From Chrysosporum bergii ANA360D (GTDB lineage: Bacteria; Cyanobacteriota; Cyanobacteriia; Cyanobacteriales; Nostocaceae), in NCBI RefSeq assembly GCF_029891735.1, contig NZ_JANQDH010000049.1, forward strand, positions 1 through 57,615: a DNA stretch of 57,615 bases. Direction: 5' to 3'. The stretch's first letter is position 1; every line of letters begins with the position of its first letter. The notes beneath the pieces are model-generated. The model saw nothing but the letters and a program-made list of their open reading frames with translations. It was not told the DNA's origin and did not search any database. A program made the translations under genes and the position numbers. This document shows positions 1 to 7,677 of the stretch, piece by piece.

Positions 1-156
1 AGACAGTTAAATCGCCGTTTAGGTATAATTTCCCAGGATTTATTGTCACAGGTTCAACTCTTATCCTTATCACAGATAGAGACTTTAGGTGAAGATTTAT
101 TAGACTTTACCACCGTAAATGATTTGCAACAATGGTTACAGTCTCATCCAATTTAA
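1..156 (+). CDS. C-terminal tail of a DUF4351 (Rpn-like nuclease/transposase family) protein, 5' truncated by window edge
   Basis: An open frame enters from the window edge and stops at TAA 154-156, giving 51 residues. The pattern LNRRLG, then DLLSQVQLLSLSQIETLGE, then LLDFTTVNDLQQWL matches the short helical DUF4351 domain. That domain normally closes cyanobacterial PD-(D/E)XK nuclease-family (Rpn/PDDEXK_2) proteins, which are often multicopy. The nuclease core lies outside the window, so catalytic residues cannot be checked. It converges on lysS, with a repeat palindrome and a terminator between them. The family call rests on this tail alone. Confidence 0.7.
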   Translation, partial: RQLNRRLGIISQDLLSQVQLLSLSQIETLGEDLLDFTTVNDLQQWLQSHPI

Positions 157-196
157 TACAGGCAAACTCAGAAATAAAGCAGAAACATCCCCTAGT

Positions 197-213
197 GCGG
201 GCAAAATGCCCGC
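197..213. repeat. Short interspersed palindrome GCGGGCA-N3-TGCCCGC, copy 1
   Basis: A perfect 7-bp inverted repeat around a 3-base loop (aaa). The same arms with a different loop (tct) recur at 5444-5460, both preceded by AGT. The spread with loop variation suggests a small dispersed repeat rather than a site for one gene. Confidence 0.6.
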
Positions 214-221
214 TTACGTAT

Positions 222-247
222 AAAAAAGCCTGAAAGTTAGGCCTTTT
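222..247 (-). terminator. Intrinsic terminator of lysS (possibly bidirectional)
   Basis: A stem GCCT/AGGC (228-231 with 239-242) has an A6 run on one side and a T4 run on the other. Read on the minus strand the hairpin is followed by six Ts, about 100 nt after the lysS stop. It could also end the plus-strand DUF4351 gene. Confidence 0.55.
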
Positions 248-343
248 ACTCTTCCTTCTGCTGTAATTTACCAATTCATAAAAATGGTGCGTTAGGCATA
301 GCCTAAACACACATTGATACTTCCATACAATCGGCAGTATTTA

Positions 344-1870
344 TCAACTTGCTGATTCTGGCGAAGATTCCGATTTTTCCGGCTTGAGTAAAGGAAAGGC
401 GATCGCATCCCGAATACTTGCACAATCAGTTAACAACATCACCAACCGATCAATCCCAATACCCAAACCACCTGTAGGAGGCATTCCATATTCCAAAGCT
501 GTGAGAAAATCCTCATCAACACCCTGGGCTTCCAAATCACCAGCAGCTTTAAGGGCGGATTGGGCTTCTAAACGTTGTCTTTGGTCGATGGGATCTGTCA
601 ACTCAGAAAAACTGTTAGCAGTCTCTCGCCCCACAATAAATAACTCAAATCGTTCCACCAAACCAGGCTGAGAACGATGGGGTTTAGCTAGGGGGGAAAT
701 TTCTACTGGATAATCAATCACAAAAGTAGGCTGAATTAATTTTTCCTCTACCTTTTGTTCAAAAGCCTCATTCAACAACTTACCAATTGACGGCATATCT
801 TCTATACCTTCTATCCCCGCATTATTACTAGCCGCCTTCGCCTCCGCCAAGGTAGAGAAAGAATTAAAGTCTAAACCTGTATGTTCTTTAACTAAATCGT
901 GCATGGTCACCCGTCGCCAAGGTGGTGATAAATCTATCAGGGTTCCTTGGTAGGTAATTTGTAGTGTACCGAGTACCTCTTGGGCAACAGTGGTAATAAT
1001 TCCCTCTGTGAGAGCCATCATATCCTGATAGTCGGCGTAGGCTTGGTATACCTCAATTGAAGTAAACTCAGGATTATGGCGAGTCGATACTCCCTCATTA
1101 CGAAAAATTCGCCCCAATTCAAATACCTTTTCAAAACCACCCACAATCAAGCGTTTTAAATGAAGTTCTGTAGCAATTCGCAAATACAACTCCATTTCTA
1201 AAGTGTTGTGGTAAGTAATAAACGGACGCGCATCAGCCCCCCCGGCCTCACTTTGTAGAACAGGAGTTTCAATTTCCAGAAAATCCCGTTCTGACAAATA
1301 GCGGCGAATACCTGCCGTAATTTGAGCGCGACGGCGGAAAGTTTGCCGCACCTCCGGGTTAACAATCAAATCAACATAGCGCTGGCGGTAGCGTTTAGCA
1401 ACATCTGTTAAACCATGCCACTTGTCCGGTAGGGGTAACAGGGATTTTGTGAGGATGGTGTATTCTGTGACGTAAACCGATAATTCGCCCTTTTCAGTCC
1501 GTTTAATTGTGCCCTTCGCTCCGATAATATCACCAGCATCGGTCAATTGTTTTAAGTGAGTAAAGGCATTGACATCAACATCTGCCATACCTTCTTGAAT
1601 GCGATTTTTTTCTAGATAAAGTTGAATAGTGCCAGTTTCATCTTGCAAAGTGAAGAAAGCCAGTTTACCGAAAACACGACGCGCCATAATGCGCCCAGCA
1701 ACGGCAACATCCAAATCAACCTCCTCACCACTGGCTAAATCGGCAAATTTTGCCTGCAATTCGGATGTGTTATGAGTAGACTCCCAACGATAGGCATAAG
1801 GATTAGATCCTAGCTGCTTGAGTTGATTGACTTTTTCCAGTCTAGTGGCACGGATATCTTCTTCCGACAT
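344..1870 (-). CDS. lysS: Lysyl-tRNA synthetase, class II
   Basis: Cytoplasmic enzyme that charges tRNA-Lys with lysine using ATP. At 508 residues it has the usual bacterial class II length. An N-terminal OB-fold anticodon-binding region spans roughly residues 50-160, with the catalytic domain after about 190. Motif 2 is visible as [20 protein letters not shown] and motif 3 as [14 protein letters not shown]. The ATG at 1870 begins [17 protein letters not shown], a normal start. The gene stands alone: the upstream M48 gene is nearly 300 bp away and the downstream neighbour is convergent. A HIP1 octamer lies near the 3' end. Nothing unusual is seen. Confidence 0.97.
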   Translation of the reverse strand: MSEEDIRATRLEKVNQLKQLGSNPYAYRWESTHNTSELQAKFADLASGEEVDLDVAVAGRIMARRVFGKLAFFTLQDETGTIQLYLEKNRIQEGMADVDVNAFTHLKQLTDAGDIIGAKGTIKRTEKGELSVYVTEYTILTKSLLPLPDKWHGLTDVAKRYRQRYVDLIVNPEVRQTFRRRAQITAGIRRYLSERDFLEIETPVLQSEAGGADARPFITYHNTLEMELYLRIATELHLKRLIVGGFEKVFELGRIFRNEGVSTRHNPEFTSIEVYQAYADYQDMMALTEGIITTVAQEVLGTLQITYQGTLIDLSPPWRRVTMHDLVKEHTGLDFNSFSTLAEAKAASNNAGIEGIEDMPSIGKLLNEAFEQKVEEKLIQPTFVIDYPVEISPLAKPHRSQPGLVERFELFIVGRETANSFSELTDPIDQRQRLEAQSALKAAGDLEAQGVDEDFLTALEYGMPPTGGLGIGIDRLVMLLTDCASIRDAIAFPLLKPEKSESSPESAS

Positions 1871-2064
1871 GGTAACGAACTAAATAGGGCAAGATATTTA
1901 ACAATACATTATAAATGCTGGAAAACTTGACCAACAGAATCTGATTAAAAGCTCTTCCTTCTAAGACAGCTTTTTTGGTTCCTATAGATTGCCATATTGA
2001 GAAATGCTTAGTTAAATTTATTGCCAACTTCAACCAATCAATAATTTGCTTGCCAAGACGATAC

Positions 2065-2084
2065 TTCGCCCCGTCAGGGGCGAA
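2065..2084. repeat. Perfect 8-bp palindrome TTCGCCCC-gtca-GGGGCGAA
   Basis: A GC-rich hairpin with a 4-base loop lies in the AT-rich lysS-M48 spacer, about 85 nt after the M48 stop. There is no T-run, so it is a poor intrinsic terminator. It may be an extragenic palindrome or an RNA 3'-end stabiliser. Confidence 0.45.
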
Positions 2085-2166
2085 TTCTCATCTTCATTCT
2101 GAAATATATTTAAGCAATTTTCAAATCTGAATTGTTGAATTTTGCTGAAAATTGCCCATGGTTCAA

Positions 2167-3129
2167 CTAGTCAGACTTTTTCATTTTGTTAATCTGTTCT
2201 TGCAATTCTTCAATTTGTTGGCGCAAAATTTCCGCTTCCTGTGAGGAATTTTCAGCCGTAACATCTACTGATCCTGATGCAGGCGATCGCTGATAATTTC
2301 CTGCGCGAATTTGCTGATAGTGTTCAGATACAAACCAATCTTGTAAATACCGTAAGCGTTCCCCCGGAAAAGGATGGCTCAACATCATGCCTTGAGCGCC
2401 ATTATACAGCAAAAACTTATAAACCTGATTCAGTCCACTATCATCTAGTGAATGATAACTTTCTGACTGCTTAACAAATTCCGGTAAGCTACACTCATGA
2501 GCATATTTAATACTACCGCCAGAAACTTTCATCATGGATGACATAACAGTGTTTAAGTCATCCATGACCAACAAAGCAGCCCGGTCTGCCGTTAACTCGG
2601 CTTTACGTCGCCATTCAAAAAAGGCATAAATTAAAGCTTGAGAGACGAAATTGCCAATACCCAAGGTTAATTCCCCCAAGGCAGAAGCAGCACTCATAGC
2701 CCACATAGCCATTTGAATTAAAATAGTATGACCACATTTAATATGACCCAGTTCATGGGCTAAAACCGCCCTGATCTCAGACGGCTCAAGTAAGTCTAAG
2801 ATCCCTGTGTTGATCACTATGTAAGGATTTTCTTGCCCCAGAGCATAACTATTAGCTTGGGGATTCTGCTCCACAAACAAAGCAGGTTCTGGGTAAACGT
2901 CCAAATCCCGCACACACTCCCGAAACATCTGGTAAATAGTGGAATATTGACGCGGACCAACTTGGATGGTGTTACCCATCAGATAGACTAATTGGGGGCG
3001 TTCGTAGACAAATTCCACAAATTTACGAGCTATTAAATCAAATCCTGGTAAATTTCGTAAAGCCTCCTCGGCTTGGCGATCCAGTGGATGCCTGAAAGCC
3101 TCGCTCGATATTCCTGTGTAAGTTGGCAT
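2167..3129 (-). CDS. M48-family zinc metallopeptidase, membrane-associated
   Basis: Predicted zinc-dependent protease related to HtpX/Ste24-type peptidases. The zinc motif HELGH is at residues 125-129, and the third-ligand region ELTADRA supplies Glu178 and Asp182, so the catalytic set is complete. A hydrophobic stretch (about 134-172) between the two motifs suggests membrane association. The C-terminal 25 residues are charged and helical (QEAEILRQQIEELQEQINKM), probably a short coiled coil. At 320 residues it is close to cyanobacterial M48 homologues. Transcription runs toward lysS but the gap is about 300 bp. The substrate is not known from sequence. Confidence 0.88.
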   Translation of the reverse strand: MPTYTGISSEAFRHPLDRQAEEALRNLPGFDLIARKFVEFVYERPQLVYLMGNTIQVGPRQYSTIYQMFRECVRDLDVYPEPALFVEQNPQANSYALGQENPYIVINTGILDLLEPSEIRAVLAHELGHIKCGHTILIQMAMWAMSAASALGELTLGIGNFVSQALIYAFFEWRRKAELTADRAALLVMDDLNTVMSSMMKVSGGSIKYAHECSLPEFVKQSESYHSLDDSGLNQVYKFLLYNGAQGMMLSHPFPGERLRYLQDWFVSEHYQQIRAGNYQRSPASGSVDVTAENSSQEAEILRQQIEELQEQINKMKKSD

Positions 3130-3192
3130 AATTGAGGGTAATGGGTGATAGGTCTTGAGTAGTCGCTAACGACTAATCACAAGATAATAGAA

Positions 3193-3243
3193 ATGGCACG
3201 ATTGGAATTAGAAGTTACTTTGTATGGGATGAAAAGCTTGTGA
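3193..3243 (+). CDS. Possible 16-residue leader ORF overlapping the next start codon
   Basis: ATG at 3193 opens a 16-codon frame (MARLELEVTLYGMKSL) whose TGA stop overlaps the GTG start at 3240 as GTGA. That geometry is typical of translational coupling. No clear Shine-Dalgarno sequence precedes the ATG, and the peptide is not a recognised family. It may be chance. Confidence 0.25.
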   Translation: MARLELEVTLYGMKSL

Positions 3244-4799
3244 TTGAGGCTGAAGTTCACTTGTCACTACATAACTTCCTGCGATCGCAGGCGGGGTTTC
3301 CCTCCTGGCCGCATCATTTAACCATGGCGCGGTTAGTGGCACGCGCCTTGCGTCTAGGACGTAGCGCCTTAATTCAAGTCGGCGCAGTTTCTGGCTATCA
3401 AGGTCGGTATCGCACTAGTTTTGTGGCATCAGCCTTGATGTGGCACGGTCCAGTAATCATTGTCGCCCCAGAAGCAATCCAGCAAAGTCTTCTGCAAGTT
3501 GAAATTCCCCGGCTTCAGCCTTGGCTACAAGCTAACAAACCCATCCGAATCGGTGAAGTTTGGCCTGGATCAGACTTTCAAGGACTACTGCTAACCTCGC
3601 CTCAAGCATGGTTAAAAGGGCAGTTCACATTTGCTGATCATTTTCCTCCCAGTATTCCCACGATTATTGACGGAGTAGATGACTTAGAAGACTGGGTACG
3701 TCATCAACTTACCCAAGTTATTCAACCCCATGATTGGGATCAACTCATCTTAGCTTGTCCTCATCAAGCAGAAATCATTCGCTCTGCACAGGCAAAACTG
3801 GCTCACGAATTATTCCAGCACCCTGCTAATCCTTACCATTGCTATCTAATTTCTCCGTTAGAAATAGATATTTTGGGTGATCTATATTCACACTTGGACT
3901 CAGTATCAACATTACCAGATCCCTGGAAAAATTTCTGGCAGCAATTCCCACCGAATCATCACAATCCCTCCCCCTCATCCCCTTCTGCTCTATTTTGGGC
4001 AACCATTGCCCGTCGTCAAGGATTATTTTCTTTACACTATGCCCCCACGGAATTAGGAACAACTCTCGCCCCTATTTGGCAGAAACAACCAGTGGTATTA
4101 ATTGGTAGCGCTTTAGAATCAGAAACTGAAGCTCCATTATTTCGTCAACGTCTGGGTTTAGCTCAAGTAACTTGCTTAAAATTCTCCAATGATACCCAAA
4201 ACCCAGCAATTCAACTATATTTACCACCAAAGTTACCTCTACCCAATACCCCAGAATTTCAAGCCGCCTTTATTCACAAAGTCCGCACCCTGGTTTGTCT
4301 CAGTGCTACAGCCCCTGGTTTGACAGTGGTACTGGTGGGAGATGTACCACTAAAAGCTCAAGTCGGTGCCATTCTAGCCTCAGAGTTTGGTTCACGGGTG
4401 CAGGTGGAAAAAACTTGTTTAGATGAAAATGGAATTTTGGTCAGTGGGTGGGAATTTTGGCGATCGCATCAAACTGTTTTACCAGCACCCCATTTGTTCA
4501 TTATTGCCACCCTGCCCCTACCATCTTTGGAAAATCCCCTGGTGGCTGGTAGAGTTGCTTATTACAAGCGATCGCATCAAGACTGGTTTCGTTTATTTTT
4601 ATTACCAACTGCCTTAAATGAACTACAAAGAGCCATCGCACCAGTCCGAGAAAATCACGGTATTGTTGCTTTACTTGACAGTCGTGTAGTTAATCGCAGT
4701 TATGGCGCTCAAGTATTAGCTGTTCTCAGTCCCCTAGCCCGCATTAACTATCTTGATCCCAGTCTGTTTTCCCATCCAAATGATCAAAATTCTGATTAG
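3240..4799 (+). CDS. DinG/XPD-like helicase homologue with degenerate ATPase motifs
   Basis: The last third resembles the helicase C-terminal 2 domain of DinG/XPD proteins: TVVLVGDVPLKAQ, then SGWEFW, then a segment with LFLLPTALNELQRAIAPVR and GIVALLDSRVVNRSYG. The N-terminal half keeps a VIIVAPEA strand. However, the expected Walker A GxGKT is replaced by GAVSGYQGRYRTS, which lacks the lysine, and TIIDGVDDLEDW stands where a DEAH box would fall. Motif VI, normally QxxGRxIR, reads LQRAIAPVR. The likely reading is a 519-residue helicase-derived protein with weak or no ATPase activity. GTG is used as start because no in-frame ATG precedes the conserved N-terminus, and it overlaps a mini-ORF stop. 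Confidence 0.65.
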   Translation: MIEAEVHLSLHNFLRSQAGFPSWPHHLTMARLVARALRLGRSALIQVGAVSGYQGRYRTSFVASALMWHGPVIIVAPEAIQQSLLQVEIPRLQPWLQANKPIRIGEVWPGSDFQGLLLTSPQAWLKGQFTFADHFPPSIPTIIDGVDDLEDWVRHQLTQVIQPHDWDQLILACPHQAEIIRSAQAKLAHELFQHPANPYHCYLISPLEIDILGDLYSHLDSVSTLPDPWKNFWQQFPPNHHNPSPSSPSALFWATIARRQGLFSLHYAPTELGTTLAPIWQKQPVVLIGSALESETEAPLFRQRLGLAQVTCLKFSNDTQNPAIQLYLPPKLPLPNTPEFQAAFIHKVRTLVCLSATAPGLTVVLVGDVPLKAQVGAILASEFGSRVQVEKTCLDENGILVSGWEFWRSHQTVLPAPHLFIIATLPLPSLENPLVAGRVAYYKRSHQDWFRLFLLPTALNELQRAIAPVRENHGIVALLDSRVVNRSYGAQVLAVLSPLARINYLDPSLFSHPNDQNSD

Positions 4800-4918
4800 C
4801 TAAGTATTTACGTTTTGTCAACTACCCCGCGATCCCGTCATAGCAAGCGCTATCATCAATTTTGGTGCAACTGTATTTAAACCTGATTAATTTTGAATTG
4901 AAATTTGAATTGCCGATT

Positions 4919-5134
4919 ATGGGTGAAGCAAAGCGTCGTAAAACCACACTAGGAGAAAAGTACGGTCAAGAAGCCCGCATCTTGCCTTGGGTTCCCATCA
5001 CCAAAAGCCAGTCTGAACAGTTTATGAAGTGGACAACTCGTGGAACCTGGTTCTGTATTGGTGTTATGGTAGTAGCTTGGATAACTATCCGTTTTATCGG
5101 TCCAGCTTTCGGTTGGTGGCAAGTGGTTTATTAA
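4919..5134 (+). CDS. DUF2839 family small membrane protein
   Basis: A 71-residue protein starting MGEAKRRKTTLGEKYGQEARI, which matches the cyanobacterial DUF2839 family. The first half is basic and soluble. Residues about 43-62 (FCIGVMVVAWITIRFIG) form one membrane segment. ATG 4919 is preferred over an upstream in-frame start at 4862 because the family begins at MGEAKRRK. Function is unknown; single-span topology with a cytoplasmic basic N-terminus is inferred. No operon partner is seen. Confidence 0.8.
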   Translation: MGEAKRRKTTLGEKYGQEARILPWVPITKSQSEQFMKWTTRGTWFCIGVMVVAWITIRFIGPAFGWWQVVY

Positions 5135-6083
5135 AATAACAACCGCTATACTCAAAATAACAGCTATGGCGGTGGTTTCCACTTTTAAAGTTTGTCACAA
5201 TTTTTGACTTTAATTGGTTATGATCAAAATAGGTTTTATGTAGCCGATACAACCTTTTTTAATTACCCAGACTAAATTTTAGGTTTTTGGGTAGATGTTG
5301 TGGCAAAACCCCAAGCAGGGACAAAAGACTGGCAAAATGGCAACATACTGATCCAATGTTCAGTTATTGTCGGTATTAACTCACGGATGTTTATAGCATT
5401 TCTTAAACACGTGACATACAAATGTAAATGATCGTCTTGCAGTGCGGGCATCTTGCCCGCCAAGGATGTACCTCATTTGGGCAAAATTCGCCATAGGAGA
5501 AGTATTGGGCACTCTTGCGTAAATCACTTAAACATCCCTTGACCATTGCTCTTACATAGCCCATAGTCCTCAACCCCAAACTACCCAGTTATCCACCAAA
5601 CCCTAAGAGGAGAAGTTGACTGTATGTACCCTATACCCGATCCCATGCCCACTAAATTCTCTTTTAGTCGCGCACAAATCATTTAACACTCTCCTCCCCA
5701 AAGCCTGAAAGACTCTCACCCTGAGTCTACTCACACCAGACTTCATAGATTCTATAAAAATGATATCCGTGGCTGTCCTGCTGTTGACCAATAACAAACT
5801 TACGTTGGGCTTAAGTCCGAATCATTTCAGGTAAGCATTGAATCGCACAGCGATATGTAAAGAAGATTTAAATTCCTGAAATCCGTCCGATAAGTCCGAT
5901 TGGGAAACTGAATACTTTGATACAGAACAAAGCATACCTACAAACTAGCCTAGGCTGGGTAGTCAACTAAGTTTTTCATTAAGTTTTGCTAAATGTAATG
6001 AATAGTTTACAATACCAGTGGATGAAAAAATCTAAAGAAAATATAAAAGAAACTCAAATCACAGTGGTGTCTGGAGGAAAAAC
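5135..6083. other. About 950-bp stretch without a recognisable gene
   Basis: No frame here has a recognisable product, start signal or family motif; the longest frames are about 64 codons on the minus strand without support. Contents: a dispersed palindrome (5444-5460); the 10-bp palindrome AGCCTAGGCT at 5946-5955; an inverted repeat ATTTCAGG/CCTGAAAT (5824-5831 and 5875-5882); and the direct repeat TAAGTCCGA (5812-5820 and 5891-5899) bracketing that inverted repeat. The last 100 bp presumably hold the promoter of the next gene. Confidence 0.6.
5444..5460. repeat. Short interspersed palindrome GCGGGCA-N3-TGCCCGC, copy 2
   Basis: Same 7-bp arms as the copy at 197-213, with loop tct instead of aaa. 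Conserved arms with a changed loop imply selection on the hairpin or spread of a small repeat. Confidence 0.6.
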
Positions 6084-6428
6084 GTGTTTCTGAGACTAGC
6101 TTATCAACACCGACAATTCGTCCAAGACTTGGTAATGAACCTACAAGCCTTGGCAATCGTACTAGAACGACGTGGATACCCCGCGTCCTGTTACACCTGC
6201 GGCGACCAGATGAATAGTGCCTCGTTTATGGTTAGCTTGGGCGACAATCACTTGATTAGATTTTTGGTATCCGATTACGGGATTACTTGGACAGAAATGC
6301 GAGATGACAGGGAGTTGATGAAGTTAGAAGGCGCAGAGGCAATTAATCAACTACAAGAACTCGCTAATCTTGTCAAAGAATCCACACCAGCTATTTCAGG
6401 TAACAGAACCCTGTCCAAAAAGTATTAG
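6084..6428 (+). CDS. DUF1815-type conserved cyanobacterial protein
   Basis: A 114-residue protein beginning (M)FLRLAYQHRQFVQDLVMNL with a central motif CYTCGDQMNSASFMVSLGD. I recognise this as the small cyanobacterial DUF1815 family, of unknown function. A GGAGG Shine-Dalgarno about 8 nt before the GTG at 6084 fixes the start. No signal peptide or membrane segment is seen, so it is probably cytoplasmic; the CYTC pair could bind metal or be redox-active (inference). The gene ends only about 20 bp before a TnpB remnant. The last residues (ESTPAISGNRTLSKKY) look unconserved and may have been altered by that insertion. Confidence 0.7.
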   Translation: MFLRLAYQHRQFVQDLVMNLQALAIVLERRGYPASCYTCGDQMNSASFMVSLGDNHLIRFLVSDYGITWTEMRDDRELMKLEGAEAINQLQELANLVKESTPAISGNRTLSKKY

Positions 6429-6447
6429 AAATCGCTCTAATTGATGG

Positions 6448-6643
6448 GATAGCGGACACATCGAACAAAAAGATGTCAATGCAGCCAAAGTAATTTTAAA
6501 TCCTGCAAACGCGGCTCCGTCCGGCAGACGGGAAGTAACCCCAGTAGAGATATTCCCTCTACTTCTATTGGACCTGCGTCCAGTAAAAGCAAGGAACGTC
6601 AGTGACACTGGAATCCCCCGTCTTTAGGCGTGGTGAGTGTCAA
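6448..6643 (+). pseudogene. Decayed TnpB C-terminus with IS605-type right end
   Basis: From 6454 the frame reads GHIEQKDVNAAKVIL, the end of the TnpB zinc finger plus the last RuvC motif (normally RDVNAA), then a variable tail ending GIPRL at TAG 6625-6627. An in-frame TGA at 6442-6444 precedes it, and the first 300 or so residues, including the CxxC knuckles, are absent. The stop region forms the hairpin-like sequence CCCCGTCTTTAGGCGTGG, followed by GAGTGTCAA, a typical right end for these elements. The intact element at the right edge of the window ends in a similar way (GGTGAGTATGTCAAC). This is an immobile relic; any guide-RNA remnant would lie within it. Confidence 0.8.
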
Positions 6644-6714
6644 TTGCTCATTATCGGGCTGTCACCCAACTTAAACTGGGTTAATAAAAACATTATGAGA
6701 AAATTAACTCAAAA

Positions 6715-7212
6715 ATGTCCGAACAAAAACCAGGTTCAACACAACTACCACCAACTAGCTCCCTTGATGTTCCATCCCACCAGGACTTTGAGAGTTGGTT
6801 TGAGTATCCCGTCAGAGTCCAACCCCACCATACTGACTATGGCGGTATTGTCTGGCATGGTACTTACATTGCTTGGATGGAAGAAGCACGGGTAGAATCC
6901 TTACGCTCTATCGGCATTGAATTTGCTGATTTAGTCGCCCTAGGCTGTGATTTACCCGTTGTTGAACTTTCCCTACGTTATCACCGTGCAATTCAGTTGG
7001 GAATGGCAGTAATTGTTAAAACACGTATGGCCGAAGTTACTGGCGTGCGTATGAACTGGGATTATGCAATTGTCTCAACTGATGGACAGGAATTATATAC
7101 TACAGCCAAGGTGACATTAGTAGCGTTAGATCGGGAACGGGGTAAGATCATGCGTCAGCTACCCACAAATGTTAAAGATGCCTTAGCTAAAATTACTAGG
7201 ATACATATTTAG
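6715..7212 (+). CDS. Acyl-CoA thioesterase, YbgC/4HBT hotdog family
   Basis: Predicted thioester hydrolase with a single hotdog domain. The signature HTDYGGIVWHGTYIAWMEEA carries the conserved Asp41 at the position of the catalytic Asp in 4HBT/YbgC enzymes, followed by the usual GIVWHGxYxxWMEEAR helix. Length is 165 residues including an extra Pro/Ser-rich 25-residue N-terminus. ATG 6715 is in frame with the conserved domain, but an internal start cannot be excluded. The substrate is uncertain: related cyanobacterial proteins include a DHNA-CoA thioesterase of phylloquinone synthesis, yet no such neighbours are present. It stands alone downstream of the TnpB relic. Confidence 0.85.
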   Translation: MSEQKPGSTQLPPTSSLDVPSHQDFESWFEYPVRVQPHHTDYGGIVWHGTYIAWMEEARVESLRSIGIEFADLVALGCDLPVVELSLRYHRAIQLGMAVIVKTRMAEVTGVRMNWDYAIVSTDGQELYTTAKVTLVALDRERGKIMRQLPTNVKDALAKITRIHI

Positions 7213-7257
7213 ATTCGAGATTTGAGATTTGAGATTTGAGATTTTGGATTTTGGATT
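7211..7257. repeat. Heptanucleotide tandem repeat (AGATTTG)n with degenerate units
   Basis: Starting at the thioesterase stop, 7-bp units run AGATTCG, AGATTTG three times, then AGATTTT and GGATTTT. This is the short tandemly repeated repetitive (STRR) class of heterocystous cyanobacteria. The related array at 38073-38093 is in the opposite orientation. Confidence 0.75.
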
Positions 7258-7289
7258 ACTCCTATCCCAGCAAAAGCTTACTTAGATTT

Positions 7290-7484
7290 TTACTTTGGGG
7301 AAACTGTTTGAGCAAATTGCATAATCTGATCCCAAATATCTTGAGGTGTAATCCCAAACCCGATATTTAATAAAACCAGTATGGAAGCAATTATTAAGGC
7401 ATTCTTCAACGTAGTTTTCAGAACTTTAAACAATATGACAAATACTATCCAAGCAACTATTAGGGTAGGAATCATAAAACTCAA
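7290..7484 (-). CDS. Small conserved membrane protein, function unknown
   Basis: A 64-residue protein with two hydrophobic helices (about 5-22 and 28-47) separated by KVLKTTLKN, and a polar C-terminus (DIWDQIMQFAQTVSPK). I do not know a named family. Composition, compactness and a proper ATG support a real gene, and similar short proteins occur in Nostocales. It lies downstream of dxr on the same strand, separated by about 190 bp and a strong hairpin, so it is probably transcribed separately. Confidence 0.55.
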   Translation of the reverse strand: MSFMIPTLIVAWIVFVILFKVLKTTLKNALIIASILVLLNIGFGITPQDIWDQIMQFAQTVSPK

Positions 7485-7616
7485 TTTCTTGAATGGTGTT
7501 TAAAAAATTTGAGGGATCAGAAATTTAAGTTAATTGCCTCACCATAACATAAATTATCGCAAAGTAGATAAAAGTCTCAGATGCTTATGTACTCATGACC
7601 AATGACCAATGATTAA

Positions 7617-7656
7617 ACTAGCGAGAAGGTTTTTGTTAATAACCCTTCTCACTAGT
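7617..7656 (-). terminator. Terminator-like hairpin downstream of dxr
   Basis: ACTAG-c-GAGAAGG pairs with CCTTCTC-a-CTAGT: twelve pairs with one internal mismatch around a 14-nt loop. On the minus strand it follows the dxr stop by about 20 nt and is followed by TTTAAT. The tandem ACCAATG heptamer lies just beyond. Confidence 0.6.
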
Positions 7657-7677
7657 ACTTATGTACCGTAAATTGGT

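Noticed and set aside
107-310. 67-residue minus-strand frame at the left edge
   Set aside because: It overlaps the DUF4351 tail and the palindrome and terminator, with no recognisable protein pattern.
5272-5797. Two minus-strand frames of about 64 codons in the gene-free stretch
   Set aside because: No start signals, conserved motifs or hydrophobic pattern; one spans the dispersed palindrome.
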